Positions 16,788 to 29,882 of a stretch of DNA of 64,000 nucleotides are shown piece by piece (the stretch's first letter is position 1; every line of letters starts with the position of its first letter). The stretch spans positions 28,491,934 through 28,555,933 of the forward strand of contig NC_045138.2 of assembly GCF_008831285.2 (NCBI RefSeq), given 5' to 3'. The stretch comes from Nymphaea colorata. Its lineage: Eukaryota; Streptophyta; Magnoliopsida; Nymphaeales; Nymphaeaceae. The notes under the pieces were generated by a model, which saw only the letters and a program-made list of their open reading frames with translations, was not told where the DNA came from and did no database searches. The position numbers were made by a program, and so were the translations under genes.

Positions 16788-18532
16788 TCCCGCAGGAGTT
16801 TTGATGGTATTTAATGCACTCAGCCTCATGAAAATCCCATGTAAAAACAAAAGAAACTTTTTTTTTAAAACTGCTCATAGGCTCATAGCTTATAGACAGT
16901 GCCACAAAAATAGTTCATGTCTTAACTGGGTTTTGCCAGTTTATCAATTTATGTATAAACAGAAAACGTATGAAAGTAATTCCAGCTATGTTCATTTTTA
17001 TCTTGTTGTGCATGAAGAGGAGTTGAAAAGTGGACCGTATCGCGTTATTACCTTCTGAGAAAACTTTCTTACCTTTTGCCAACTTTTTTATTGATGGAAA
17101 GGCAAGAACTTTTTCATAAAAGGAAATAACACGATATGGGCAGCCACCATTTAAAAAGACGCGAAGAGCAATCATCAACAAGGAATCACCTCAGTCAACC
17201 CTTCTGTGCATGTGTATCTTCAGCACCAAGACAAAGAAACAAAGACAGAGAGATATAAAGATTTTACTTGGGTAATAAAAGATCAGATTTTCCCCCAAGT
17301 AGTCTTTTTCTTTTGGTTTAGAAGTCACCTCCTTTTCCTCCACTGTCAATAATTATGTGCCATCATTTCACGAGTAGAAGCCATTAACACCATTTTCCTT
17401 GCTTATTGTTATCTGAGCCTCCTGCTGCTGGTGGTGGTATAAGAGGGACAGAGAAAGAGCGCTCTGCAACCCATGAATGGTGGTGGTGGCAGTTGGGAAA
17501 CTCACTTCACTGTCTCCGTCTTCTCTCTCTTTATGATCTCCTTTTCTAAACACAAGATGAAAACAAATGTGACGCTTTTCTCAAGGCATCGGTCGCCTCA
17601 ATCTGTTTGGGAGCTAAATCATTACTCCAAGAAGTAATTAAATTACTTATAAAGCACTACAATAATTTAAACTTTGTCTCTCTTCCTCTCTCTTTCTGCA
17701 TTAAGATACTTGGAAAAATGCACGATGCTATGCAAATTCTCTCTCTCTACTGCACAATAGAAATCCTAATGTATCATTGGTCTGAACAGTGATTTAAATT
17801 GATTAAGGACACTATAATAATTGACTCTCTCACTCTCACTGATAGCAGTTGTTCGGTCCCCAAAAGCAATTAAATTACTCGGCGTTTTCACAATAAATAA
17901 ATCAGTCAGACCTCTCTCTCTCTCTCCTATGTTTCTCTCTCTAACAGCTACCTGGGTTATGGGGCTCCAAAGTTCATGACTACCTCAGGTTTCAACGCCT
18001 TTCAAATGTTATGACCATGACAATTACCTGAACACCCTCATCTCTGTGAGCTGCTCTGCTGTTACTGCTGCTGCTCATGAAACTGTTGCAGCATTGAGCC
18101 CAGAGGGAGGGAGAGCCTGCCTCGCTTTTAGAGAGAGAAAGAGTGAGCCGCACTGTACATTGTGCAAACTGCCATTGCCTGACAGTGTTGCAGCACCACC
18201 ACAGCTACCACCGACAGCAGCAACCGAGAGTATGGTACCCGGTCCATGAATCCGACTCGGTTCGCGCTTTTTTCGTTTACCGAGTCGATTTGGAATCTGG
18301 ACCTCCTCCTCTCATAATGGACTTCATCGTAGCCTTTTCTGCTGGGTAGGCTAACAAGTAACAGTCAGGCTTTTAAAGACGGGCAGATTTTTCTTCTGCC
18401 CACATGAGACTCTATTGATGCCTTCTTCCCGATACGGATGGCCGAGACGTTTCCTAGCATCGAATCAATATCAAATAAGTCATTCAGAACAAGGATACTT
18501 CTGTCATTTGCTACTTACTGCTGCATTCCCCC

Positions 18533-18552
18533 TCTCTCTCTCTCTCTCTCTC
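18533..18552. repeat. CT tract upstream of the BAM-type gene
   Basis: Ten CT units about 130 bp before the TATA box. Pyrimidine tracts in this position are common in plant core promoters, so a regulatory role is possible but not shown. Confidence 0.85.
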
Positions 18553-18661
18553 CTGGTTTTAGTGAGAGTGAGCACGACGATCCAGAAGAGAGAGAAACTG
18601 TGCCGGGAGAGAGAGCGAGTTTCTCTCCTCTCTCCCCTGTCATCGGCACCCAAAGACATCA

Positions 18662-18670
18662 CTATAAAAG
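18662..18670 (+). promoter_or_regulatory. TATA box of the BAM-type receptor kinase gene
   Basis: The sequence ctataaaag is a strong plant TATA box. It lies 96 bp before the ATG, leaving a leader of about 70 nt. Confidence 0.65.
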
Positions 18671-18765
18671 TCCTCTTTTACCGCTCCCATTCTGCAACTC
18701 CTCTGTCTTTCTCCCTCGATCTTTCCTTACTCCCTTAGAGGGAAGGCAAATCGCTAACGTTAACG

Positions 18766-21700
18766 ATGCGGATATGGGTCTTCCCGGCCATTGTCTTCCT
18801 CCTCTTGATGCTTCACATTTCCTCCGCCTACGGCGAAGGAGATGCTGATGCCCTCCTTGCCATCAAGTCCACCTTCACCGACCCCCAGGACTCGCTCGCC
18901 TCATGGTCGCCTTCCTCCACCACCTCCGTCTGTCTGTGGGCTGGCGTTGCCTGCGAACCCTCCACCGGTCGTGTCGCCTCCCTCGACCTCACCAACATGT
19001 CCCTCTCGGGCACCATCTCGCCTGAGATTGGCCGCCTCCATCACCTCGTCAACCTCTCCCTCGCCGCGAACCAGCTCACTGGCGCCATTCCGGAGGAGCT
19101 TGGCCAGCTTGCGTTCCTTCGCTACTTAAACCTCTCGAACAACGTCCTTAACGGCTCATTCCCCTCCCGTCTCTGCCGTCTTCGCCTCCTCCACATCCTC
19201 GACTTCTACAACAACAACCTCACCGGACCCCTACCCATCGGCGCTCCCCGAATGGTCTCCCTCCGCCACCTCCACCTCGGGGGCAACTTCTTCTCCGGCG
19301 AGATACCTTCGGCATATGGCACGTGGCCGCAGCTGGAGTACCTCGCCCTCTCCGGCAACGAGCTCACGGGTCGGATCCCGACTGAGCTCGGCAACCTCAC
19401 GGAGCTCCGCGAGCTCTACATTGGTTACTTCAACGCGTTCGACGGCGGCATTCCTTCGGAGCTGGGCCGCCTGCATAAGCTCGTCCGCCTTGACATGGCT
19501 AGCTGCGGCCTCTCCGGCCCAATCCCGCCGGAGATCGGCCGATTGATGTCCCTTGACACGCTATTCCTCCAGGTGAACAATCTCGACGGCGAGTTGACGC
19601 CGGAGCTCGGTGACCTCGGAGCCCTCAAGTCGCTCGATCTTTCCAACAATGCCTTCTCCGGCGAGATCCCGACGGAGTTCGCGCGGCTACGATCCCTCAC
19701 CCTGCTGAATCTCTTCCGTAACCGCCTTTCCGGTGGGATACCGGACTTCCTGGCCGACCTGCCGGAACTGGAGGTTTTGCAACTTTGGGAGAATAACTTC
19801 ACGGGAGCGATCCCGTCAGAGCTCGGTCGGAGCGGCAACCTCGTCCTCCTCGACCTCTCCTCCAACAAGCTCACCGGAAGCATCCCGCTGAAGCTCTGTT
19901 TCGGTAACCGCCTCGAAACGCTCATCCTCCTCAGTAACTTCTTTTATGGCCCCGTCCCGGCGGAGCTCGGGAAATGCCAATCCCTCAACCGACTAAGGAT
20001 GGGCGACAACTTCCTAAACGGGACGATCCCTGAGGGCTTCCTCTCTCTCCCCAACCTGGTCCAGGTAGAGCTTCAGAACAACTATCTCTCCGGCGGACTC
20101 CCCGTCCCTCCGGCCGCCTCGCCAGCCCTTGGCCAACTCAGCCTGTCCAACAACCGCCTCGTTGGCCCACTCCTCCCGGCGATCGGGGGCTTCTCGTCTC
20201 TCCAGAAGCTTCTCCTAGACGGGAACTCCTTCTCCGGCTCCATTCCGCCTGAGATTGGCCGGCTTCAGCAGCTCTCGAAGCTCGACCTGAGCTCCAACCG
20301 TCTCTCGGGTTCGATCCCCTCGCAGATCGGCCGCTGCCGGCTGCTCTCCTTCTTTGATCTCAGCGGGAACAATCTCTCCGGCTCCATCCCGACGGAGATC
20401 ACGGGCATGCGAATACTGAACTACCTCAACTTGTCCCGTAACCACCTCGTGGGCGGCATCCCTGCGGGAATCCAGTCAATGCAGAGCTTGACCTCCGTTG
20501 ACTTCTCCTTCAACAACCTCTCCGGCGAGGTCCCGGCTACTGGGCAGTTCTCATACTTCAACGCGAGCTCGTTCGTGGGAAACCCGGGGCTGTGCGGGCC
20601 GTTGGTGGGAATCTGCGAGTACGCTGCCGGACGCGGAAGCGCTAGTAGTGGGAGAGGCCAAGTTGGTGGAGGCCCCGCGGTGTCGCGATTGGTGTTAGTG
20701 GTCGGCTTGCTGGTGTGCAGCGTCGCCTTCGCTGTGGCTGCGGTGGTGAAGGCTCGGGCTCTCCGGCGGGCAAGCCGTGCCAGGGCATGGAAGATGACCG
20801 CGTTCCAGCGGCTCGACTTCACAGTGGACGACGTCCTTGGCTGCCTCCAGGAGCGGAACATGATAGGCAAAGGCGGCGCAGGCATCGTCTACAAAGGTGA
20901 ACCGCACTACATTCCCAACTCCTCTTCCTCGTTTCCTGCTTCTCTACTTCTGTGATTAACTTGGAAAACTGAACGTGAATTTGTTTGTGGGAATTAGTAT
21001 ATGACACTTTGTGCCATTTTTATCGCATCATCTCTTAAGATCAAGACGATGCAGAATCCTTCATCTCGATAGACATGGGCTTTCCTCGTCGGGACGAGTT
21101 TCGACAATTACTGGGAAAAAAGATGAGAGCAGCGAAAGAAAGTGAGACAGTTTTGCCGTGTATTTGGAGACCTTCCTGGCACTTTCTGTTTTTTTTAAGA
21201 TGCTAAAAGTCGCTTTTGTTTTTTACTAACCTTTTGGTAATTTTTTTCCATTAAAACATCAAAATCGACTTTATATTTCCAATTTTTTCGGTATTCATTC
21301 TGTGAAGGTTTGAGCATTTGGTCTCGTCTCATGGGGTATTAAGGATGTCCATTATAGGGTCTGTGGAATGGAACGGAGTACTGAGGCCCCTGAACCGATT
21401 CCATAGATGCACGGCTGGGCTTGTAGGGATGTACCGGATTCGAACCTTTTCCTTTTATCTTGGTCCCGTTGATTTTGATTCTAGTGGAGTCCTGTAGATT
21501 TTGATTCTAGTGGAGCTAATGAGCTCTCCCTATTATGGTATGTATGAGTCACAATTGGCTGAGCCTGTTGTTTTGTCATATACCTGTTTAGGTTGGGCCC
21601 CAGTTATGTCCCACTGCCGGAAAAAATTATTGTGGCACTGGTCAGGCAATAGGGTTCTTTTTGCTCTAATTCCGTTTTATTGGATGCTCCTGTAAGAGGG

Positions 21701-23382
21701 ACAAAATGGTACCACAGTTTCTTTTTCCTTTTCCATTTATTTAAAGGTTTGGAAGAGCTGTTCACAAGAATTTGTGGTGGTCTATTTATTCGGATATCCT
21801 AAGTTGGTGGAAGGAACAAAGGCATGTCTTTCTTTTGATGTTGATAACACAGAAAGCGCAAAGGAATCAAGGCTGTGGTGTTGGCAACTTGGCATCAAAA
21901 GTTATATGCGATGTGAAAATATGGAGAGGGGTGGGTCGAAGAACCCAGTTAGGTGTAGATTTGAACAAAGCCACATGCAATAGGGTCTATAAATGCACCT
22001 GTGGCCACATCATGTCTGGTCACATGGTTTGCTCGGACCGAAGATGGTCCACAGTGCCTTTTTAGGCCCACCCCTGTGGATGCAAGTTTGATGGAAGCTT
22101 TAAAGCTTTTTACCTTGCGGCTGGTATGCAACAAAAAATGATTTGGTGGTGTTGACTTGAAAACCTCATTAAGTTGGCGACCACTATGATTTTGAAACTC
22201 GCCAAAAGTGATTCTAGTTTGTAAATAAGTAGCCCATGAAGTTAATATTCATGTACTTGATATGGGATTATCATCTATCCTTGCTTTAAATTTTCCACCT
22301 AACATTCATCTAAAAGCAGGTGTAATGCCTAATGGAGATCAAGTTGCTGTGAAACGGTTGCCACCAATGACAAGGAGCTCATCTCATGACCATGGCTTCT
22401 CTGCTGAGATTCAGACACTGGGGAGCATACGCCATCGCCATATTGTTCGACTGCTGGGCTTCTGCACTAACAAAGAAACCAACCTTCTAGTATATGAGTA
22501 CTTGCCTAATGGAAGCCTGGGTGAAATGCTTCACGGGAAGAAAGGCAGCCATCTAGAGTGGACCACTAGATGCAAAATAGCTATGGAAGCTGCAAAGGGC
22601 CTGTGCTATCTCCACCATGATTGTTCACCACTAATTGTCCATCGTGATGTTAAGTCCAACAACATTCTTCTGGATTCAAACTTTGAAGCTCATGTCGCTG
22701 ATTTTGGGCTTGCCAAATTCTTGCAAGACTCTGGCACCTCTGAATGTATGTCTGCCATCGCTGGTTCGTATGGATACATTGCTCCAGGTAAGGTTACAGA
22801 CCATATTATGTGTAACAGTTTAGGATCAAATCTCCTCTTGATTAATGGCCCAAATTAGATTGGAAGTCCAAATTTTTTTCGGTGATATTGGTTGCTAATT
22901 ATTTTATGTTTAGGAACCACAAACATGCGTCATATCTATCCTAACGTTCTGATAGTTGCTCTTTCTCATTGACAGAGTACGCGTATACGCTCAAGGTTGA
23001 TGAGAAAAGTGATGTCTACAGCTTTGGGGTTGTGCTGCTGGAACTGATCACTGGAAAAAAGCCAGTGGGAGAGTTTGGTGATGGTGTTGACATTGTTCAG
23101 TGGGTGAAGAACGCCACAAATTCAGCTAAAGAAAAGGTTGGAAAGATATTGGACACTAGAATCTCTGGTGTGCCTTTGAACCAGGCCATGCACATTTTCT
23201 ATATTGCCATGTTGTGCGTCCAAGAACAGAGCATTGCACGACCTACAATGCGTGAAGTAGTGCAAATCCTCTCAGAGCTCCCAGATTCTGATAACGGTAG
23301 TGATAGCTCAAACTTTTCACTGGAGGAAGCGGTGAAAGACTCCAAATGTCGGCAGCATCAACAGCAGGTCAACTTCTCTTAG
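18766..23382 (+). CDS. BAM-type LRR receptor-like kinase, three exons, 1001 aa
   Basis: Plasma-membrane receptor kinase of LRR subfamily XI, closest by eye to BAM1/BAM2 (CLV1 relatives that perceive CLE peptides). Exons 18766-20896, 22320-22787 and 22976-23382 sum to 3006 nt. Domains: signal peptide (about 1-24); LRRNT with the Cys pair in CLWAGVAC; about 21 LRRs (roughly 75-600) including the BAM-like blocks [18 protein letters not shown] and [11 protein letters not shown]; a second Cys pair in [10 protein letters not shown]; one membrane helix at about 642-661; kinase from about 685. Kinase residues: Gly-rich loop GKGGAG (701-706), Lys722, H818-R819-D820, D838FG, APE ending at Glu867. It is an RD kinase with all catalytic residues, so it should be active. 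Introns fall in the Gly-rich loop (phase 1, 1.42 kb) and in the APE Glu codon (phase 1). The usual one-to-one assignment to BAM1, BAM2 or BAM3 needs a tree. Confidence 0.94.
20897..22319 (+). other. Intron 1 of the BAM-type gene
   Basis: A 1423-bp intron bounded by AAAG/gtgaac and aaagcag/GTGTAATG. It splits the codon for the Gly that follows TyrLys of the nucleotide-binding loop. Inside is a short direct repeat, 'gattttgattctagtggag', near 21470-21513. I saw no transposon termini and no coding sequence. Confidence 0.85.
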
Positions 23383-26210
23383 GGAAAGCTTCGAGTGTCT
23401 TACTGGCTGTCATTAGTTTCTAGGTTGGTTTTGTACAGTTGTCTGGTTGGAATGATCAGAGTTGTTCCGTTTTTGGTGCCTTTATTTTGTAACCTTTGAG
23501 CACAAGGAAAATATCAAACCGCTCATGCTTTTTTTCTGTATCAGATATATTCTAATTGGGGGATAGCTGGCTAGGTGTAGTTGGTCTTAGGAACTAATGG
23601 AAACTAATTTGTTTTGCTCAATTCCGGTTTTGAATTTCCAATAGGGTCTTTGTCATAGATTAATACTGGAAATTGTTTGTGTTACGAGGAATTTTCTCAA
23701 CTCAAGGGATGTGAGCACTTGTTTAAATTTCTCAGAAGTTGCCGTACTGTTGCTGTTGGTACTGAAGCCGGCATGAGTCCGTGACATGTTATCACTTCTG
23801 CTGCGTGGTCCAATAGCGAGCGTGGCTTGTCCACTTTCAGATATTCATATGGTTGCCAAGTTGCTCAATGCTTGAAGCCTTTCACATGTGAGCAGCAACA
23901 TTGAATCTTCTCCAGAATGGTGTTTCCTCCCAAGTTTGGAAATTGGAAACGAAAGAAAAGTAAAGACCGTTTACAGTTTTTGGGTCTGATATAATTTTGC
24001 CTTGGTCTTCTTTTACGCGCGGGAATGATGACAATCTGTAGTTCCCTTACCAGGTTTGCCTAGTCATTCTGGTAACACTTAGTAGACTCAATCCCGGTAG
24101 TTGAAGATACATGCTAAGACAGGTTGTTGATTACTTTGATCCATAACTTGACAAGCCCTTTAGCTGCTTTCTGTTTAAAGTGGGAAAACCATATTATAAG
24201 CTCAATTATGAGGAAGAATGCATTCCTTGCTGGCCATAGCTTGTGCAGGCTCTTTTTCTGCCCGACTATTTTCTCGATAAGCAACCAGCAAGTTCGTTCA
24301 TCTGCTGCCCCTTTACTATCTTGCCTTCGCTCATAGTTAAGGCTGCAAAAGTCCACCTTTGGGTTCAAATTCCGAAATTTGTTCAGTGTTGGGGAAGCTG
24401 CCTACTAGCCGTGTGAACAGCTTGATGGTAGTCTCCTTACGTGCAGGTTACTTAGGCAAATGTAAGTGGCAATTTAATATGGTCAATGAGTGAGCCTGTA
24501 CCATGGTTTCCTGCAGATACAGAAACTCGAAAAGGCAGACACAGCCACAGTTGATCAGTTACAGCAGATTACAACAGAGCAGGAACACTCAAGACAAGTA
24601 TGTCAGCAATTTGGTACCCACTGGGAGCCATGATTCAGTGAAACTGAGTCCAAGGAGTCAAGCCATTGATGCAATCCTCATTAATGGAAGGCTCCTGCAG
24701 GTTTACAAATTACAATGTCATCAACTTTGATCTGCGATACATGAAGTTGGTCAGCTCTGCCCCAGTAGCCAGAAAGAAAGTAAATGCACAAAAAAGCCGA
24801 GAAAGAAAGTAAAGAAAGGCAAAATATAAAGCCGCGCGGAGCTGTACTTTGGTCTACGTTTTAATGATCAGCCTCTGCTGCGGAGTCATTGCAAGTGTAC
24901 AAGAGCCGGAGTAAGTAATGCGGATTTTCAAGTTCGAAAGAGCAACTAAAGAGGCAAAATTGATTGGGTTGAAAAAAACCAAAACTGTAAGTTGATTTTG
25001 CAGAAATTTATTGCTTTCAAATCTCTTCACGAGATGAAAATTAGTGCTAGTGCGTCCTTGTCTTCAGGGTCCACATTACTTTTGTTGGTTCCAGGGCTGG
25101 AAGTTTTGGTGGAGGTGCATTTCTTCCCAGGTCAGGTGCGTCCGTTCGGCCGATTAGCTGGGGTAAAAATTTTCACCGCATTTTGGGGCCACAGGGATCG
25201 GACGTGAAAAAAATTTCACCTGCATATTTTGCCTGTCGTGCCCAGTTTCATCGTGGTAACTGGGTAGCTCTGTCTTCTTTTGATCATGACTAGGGTCTTC
25301 TCACATTCAAATGCAACAAAAAGTCATCTCAAGAATAACTCTTCATGCATAAGTTTCATTCCAGGATAAGTTATTGAGGACAAGATGCTGTGGGAGCTGA
25401 AACAGGGCTGGATGATTAACAACCCCTGATCTCATTACCGAATGAAGCCAGAAGGACAGAGCAAACTTCGGGAAAGATCTTGGCTTTAAAATGACCTAGC
25501 TAACACCGATTAGTAAACTAAAAACACTTCCAAAAAAATCTACCAATAGTTCAAATAAGGCACCTAGAAGCCACTGATGAGGCCAACGAGAACAGTAACT
25601 AGCATGAGAAGAGTTACGAAATCTATAGTTCTTATTGATGAATTTGAGCAGATCAAGAGTTGTATCAGATGCTAATATTTACACTATTGTATAACTCCCA
25701 TCAATTGTATCCATCATTTGATGTTTTTGTTACAGTGGAACATAGTGATACTACGAACAAGACCAATAAACGTAAACCTGAAGTGATCCAAGTAGGAAAA
25801 CGTTACACTTTGTTTTCCAAATTGTATAATTCCTTCTTCATTCTTCTTTTCTGATAGGTGATGCTGTCTGTATCCTAAAACTTTTACTCTCACAGATATG
25901 CAACCACTTCCTCTTTTCTGATAGGGAGTGCGGTCTGTATCCTAAAACTTTAATCTACAACCACTTTTGTCTTGCATCATTCACTTGCCCTGTGCCTTCT
26001 GTCTTGAGGCAGTAATTAACTAAACTAGAGTCCTTTGATTACCGAACGTCAAAACTCATGCCCTTAAGCATGTATACTAAACTTTATGACTCGAAAGTAG
26101 TTGGTCTGCCTCCTGTATCCATGCCAATATGCTCATGTGCCTGCTTACTCCACAGCCCACATGCACGTCTGGATGATAAGCAAAAATTGCACAACACAAC
26201 CTTCTGGATA
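23383..26210. other. Spacer between the convergent receptor kinase genes
   Basis: Contains the 3' ends of both genes and no recognisable gene. An imperfect duplication of 'ttttctgatagg ... ctgtatcctaaaactt' with a period near 67 bp lies at about 25846-25960. Small ORFs here show no family signal. Confidence 0.5.
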
Positions 26211-29200
26211 TCAAACATTGCAATCTCCATTGCCCATTGCGGAGTGAAGATCCCTGCCTCTGCTGCTGCCCAATCGAAGAGGCATCCCATATAGCAGCGG
26301 AACACCATCTCGGTCGCTGATCGGCTTCTCGGCCACTGGGGACGGGGCATTGCCTGAATTTGCCCCATGCCAGACCAAGACATCTACAACATCCTTCATT
26401 GATGGCCGGTTCGCAGGAAGGGCGTTTGTGCAGAGGAGGCCTAGCTTGAAGACGGCAATCATGTCCTCTGCTACATGAGGGTTATAGATACGTTTGTCCA
26501 TGGCTTCTTCAAGTGGCCTACCTGCGCGAACCAAGCGCCAAGCCCAGTCTGCTAGGCTCAGCTCCTCCTCTCTGTTGTAGGCTTCCTTTCCAGTAACAAG
26601 CTCTAATAATACCACCCCGAAGCTGTAGACATCAGTCTTTCCGTTCACCTTCACGGAGTATGCACATTCTGCATGCAGCCAATAATATTAACACAGTGAG
26701 CAGAAAGATGATAGCCGCCCCCCTGGCACAACCAAATTAAGCTTGACATGTCCAAGATTGGCTCAGACTCAGAATGAATTGAGCCAATATGAAACGCATA
26801 AAGAAAATGAGCAAATTGAGTTGAGTTCAAATCAAGTAGTTGTAAGTTAAAACACATGGAGGCCTCTATTCTAAACATGTTAGGTATCAACTTGATTGAA
26901 TTTGGTAGAATGAAAGAAAATTAAAATCCCAAAACCTTGTTCTGACAGTCTAAAATCAGCAAAAATTTGAACTCTTAGCTGATCGATTCAAGCCAAGTTT
27001 GTTCATTTGCAAAGAAAGGGAAGGAAAGAAAATAAAAGAAATTCTACAAGTTTCTTATCAGCTATATAATATGTTACGTTTAGAATGCATTAGTTACTAA
27101 TGGATATGGTTAAATAGGCGGAATCGGCCACTTCAAGGGACGATAGGACTCGGAGAGAGAGAGTCTCACCAGGCGCCATGTACCCGAAGGAACCAGCAAC
27201 GGCCGTGACGGTGTTGGCTTCTCCTGGTCCGGAAATCATACGGGCCAACCCGAAATCGGCGATCTTGGGAGTGAAGTCGGCGTCCAAAAGAATGTTGCTG
27301 CTCTTCACGTCCCTGTGAATCACCGGCGGCGAGCACTCGTGGTGCATGTAGCAAAGGCCCTGTGCCGAGCCGATCGCGACTCGGTACCGCGTCGGCCAAT
27401 CGAGAACCGAGTCGAGGCTGCGGAGCCAACGGTCCAGGCTGCCCCTCTCCATGAATTCGTAGACGAGGAGGCGGGAATCTTCGCCGGAGATGCTGCAGAG
27501 GAGCTTCACCACGTTGTAGTGGCGGATCCCGCCGAGTACCTCCACCTCCGCCTGGAATTCCCGCTCCCTCTTCTTGTCCACCTTCTGACCGTCCCAGATC
27601 CGCTTCACGGCGACAGCGCCATCGCCGATGGGGACGCGGTAGACCTGTCCGGTGCCTCCCTGGCCCACCAAGCGGTCCTCCGACATTCCCAGCCGGATAT
27701 CTTCCTCCGTGAAGCGCAGCTTCTGGAAAGAGGTGAGCTTCCAGGAGGCGTAGTCGCCGAACTCACGCCTTCGCCGGATATAAGTCCGGACGAGCGCCGT
27801 CGCCAACGCGGTGGTAAGGAGGCCGAGGACCCCGACGACCGTGAGGATCGCGATAAGTGCTGTTGGAGAGGCCTCCTTCGACCGGCGGCTACCATCAGAA
27901 GAGCACTTTCGGAGGGTCCGAGTCAGGGAAGGGTCAGAGGCGCAAAGGCCGGAGTTCTGGAGGAAGCTCTGATCAAATGCTGCATTATCGAAGGCGTGGG
28001 GTACCTTTCCCGAGAGGGCGTTGCCCGACAGGTTGAGGAAGGTGACCGTCTGTATGTTGAGGGAGGCCGGTATCTCACCTGTTAGTTGGTTCTCCGAAAG
28101 ATCGAGGCTGTTCAGGGACGGCAGGTTGGTAATAGACGCGGGGATGCTGCCGGTGAGCTGGTTGTGACTCAGGTCCAGGATATTTAGCTTTTCCAACAAG
28201 CCGATTGCGGACGGTATCTGGCCGGTAAAACGATTGTTATCGAGATATAAATCTGTGAGGTTGTGCAATTGCGCCAGGCTCGCAGGAATTTCGCCTGAGA
28301 ATTTGTTCCCACTTGCTTGTATTAGCTGAAAATTTGCACTGTTCGAGAAATTTGCAGGGAATGGGCCGGAGAAGTTGTTGTTCTGGATCTCAAGCCAAGC
28401 GAGGTTTGAAGGCAAGGCACTCGGTAGCTCGCCGGAGAAGGAGTTATCCCCGATCCTCAAGTATTGTAGACTCTTGTAAGACCACACGCCTTCCGGAATC
28501 TCACCAGAGAGTCGGTTGTTCTGTGCCTGGATCGCCAACAAGTTAGGGCACTGGCCCAGTCCCTCTGGCAGCCTCCCGGAAAAGCTGTTCATGTAAACGC
28601 TGAACGTTTGAAGGGCGCCGTTCCTGCATAGGTCTTCCGGCAACTCGCCGGTGAACCTGTTCATGTCTATCTCGAAGTAGGTAAGGTTAGAGTTCCGGCC
28701 GAGATCGGGCGGCAAGGTGCCGTTCAAGCTGTTGTTGAAGAGCTTCAAGTACTGCAACGTCGAAATCTGGGCTATCGCCTGCGGAATCTCGCCTGAGAGC
28801 TGATTTTGGTAGAGGTAGAGGTTGGTCAAACCTCGCAGCTTGACGATGTCCGTCGGTATCGTCCCCGTCAGGCGGTTCGAGCTCAGATCAATCTGCGTCA
28901 ACCAGACGGACAGGATCGGCCGGGGAATCTCCCCCGTCAGATCGTTATCATTGAGAAACACGGACGTCAGGTTCGGAAGCTGGAAGAGTCCCGCCGGTAT
29001 AGACCCAGTCAACGCGTTCTTGGAGAGGTCGAGCCATTCGAGCGCGATCAAATTCCGGAACCCATCGGGAATGGGTCCAGTGAGGTTGGCGTGCTTCAGT
29101 TCCAGCAAGCGCAGCCGCCCGAGCCTCCCGATTTCCGGCGGAAGCGCCGCCGGCGCAAAAGGGTTGTTCGTCAGTCTGAGCTCCTCCAGGCTTGAGAGGT

Positions 29201-29744
29201 TACCAATTTCCGGCGATATCAGCCCGTCTAGGAGGTTCTCGTGGAGGTAGAGTAACCGGAGCGCCGCGAGGCGAGAGAGGCCCGCAGGGACGTCACCGAC
29301 AAAGTAGTTGCTCGAGAGGTCGAGCGTCTGAAGGCGGGCAAGGAGACCGACGCCTTCCGGGATGGGTCCCCCGAAGTAATTCTGTGAAAGGTTAAGAAAT
29401 ACGAGGCTGGAGCAGCGGAGGAGAGAGGAGGGAATGCTTCCATTGAAGTTGTTGTTGGAAATGTCGAGAAATGTCAGACTGGCGAGGTCGCACAGAGACG
29501 GGGGAAGCTGGCCGTCGAGGTTCTGGCTTTGGAGATTCAGGCCGGTGACGGTGTTGGTGGAAGGCGAGCAGGAGACGCCCAGCCAGGAGCAGTGATTGAG
29601 GTTGGATGAGTTCCACGAAATGAGCAATGAAGGGTTGCCCCAAAACTGCTTGATGCCGAGAAGCGTGTGGCCATCGTCGGAAGAGACGACCGAGAAGAGG
29701 AGGAGGAGGAAGGAGGAGACGAGGAGAGAGGTGGCGGTCGCCAT
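26211..29744 (-). CDS. HSL3-like LRR receptor kinase, two exons, 1010 aa
   Basis: Subfamily XI LRR receptor kinase at the plasma membrane. By eye it is nearest to Arabidopsis At5g25930 (HSL3, reported receptor for CTNIP peptides): shared blocks are SWKLTSFQKLRFTE, VAVKRIWD, KLLCSISGEDSRLLVYE and the APALPPEIGR-type LRR region. Exon 1 runs 29744 to 27170, exon 2 26668 to 26211; together 3033 nt. Domains: signal peptide (about 1-22), LRRNT (CSWLGVSC), about 20 LRRs to near 590, Cys pair, membrane helix about 629-652, kinase from about 675. Gly loop GQGGTG (694-699), Lys714, H810-R811-D812, D830FG, Glu859 of APE: an RD kinase, likely active. The ATG at 29744 is chosen because it starts right before the signal peptide; an in-frame Met-capable frame extends to 29882 but would bury that peptide. 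The residue after APE is Cys where Tyr is usual. The single intron shares position and phase with the second intron of the BAM-type gene. Confidence 0.93.
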
Positions 29745-29882
29745 TGTTGGCGGCGACGTGGTGCAAGGCAACTCGGATGGCGAGTTCAGGGTGATATAGT
29801 CGTCGGGGTGCGGTGGGCTGTTGGTGCTGGTGGCTCGGGGCTTCGTGGGTCCGTGGCCTCGTCTAGTACCTTGAGTAAACAA

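Larger units (their letters stand above)
12304..18660. other. Intergenic region, no gene supported
   Basis: Six kilobases without a recognisable coding segment. Contents are CT/GA and AT microsatellites, two small tandem duplications, and a 'tagggatgccaacagattgg' repeat end near 14159. The 17.4-18.6 kb part is probably distal promoter of the receptor kinase gene; it is rich in CT/GA tracts. Confidence 0.5.

Noticed and set aside
16318-16905. ORFs with long Ile-Tyr repeats on both strands
   Set aside because: They are translations of AT microsatellites and not proteins.
19425-20885. Several minus-strand ORFs over the BAM-type LRR exon
   Set aside because: Arg/Ser-rich translations are the mirror image of Leu/Ser-rich LRR coding sequence and have no independent support.
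27315-28085. 256-codon plus-strand ORF opposite the HSL3-like receptor
   Set aside because: It is the antisense shadow of the GC-rich kinase and LRR exon, where stop codons are depleted on both strands.
29745-29882. In-frame 46-codon N-terminal extension of the HSL3-like receptor
   Set aside because: It would place the signal peptide internally; the Met at 29744 is directly followed by a typical signal sequence.
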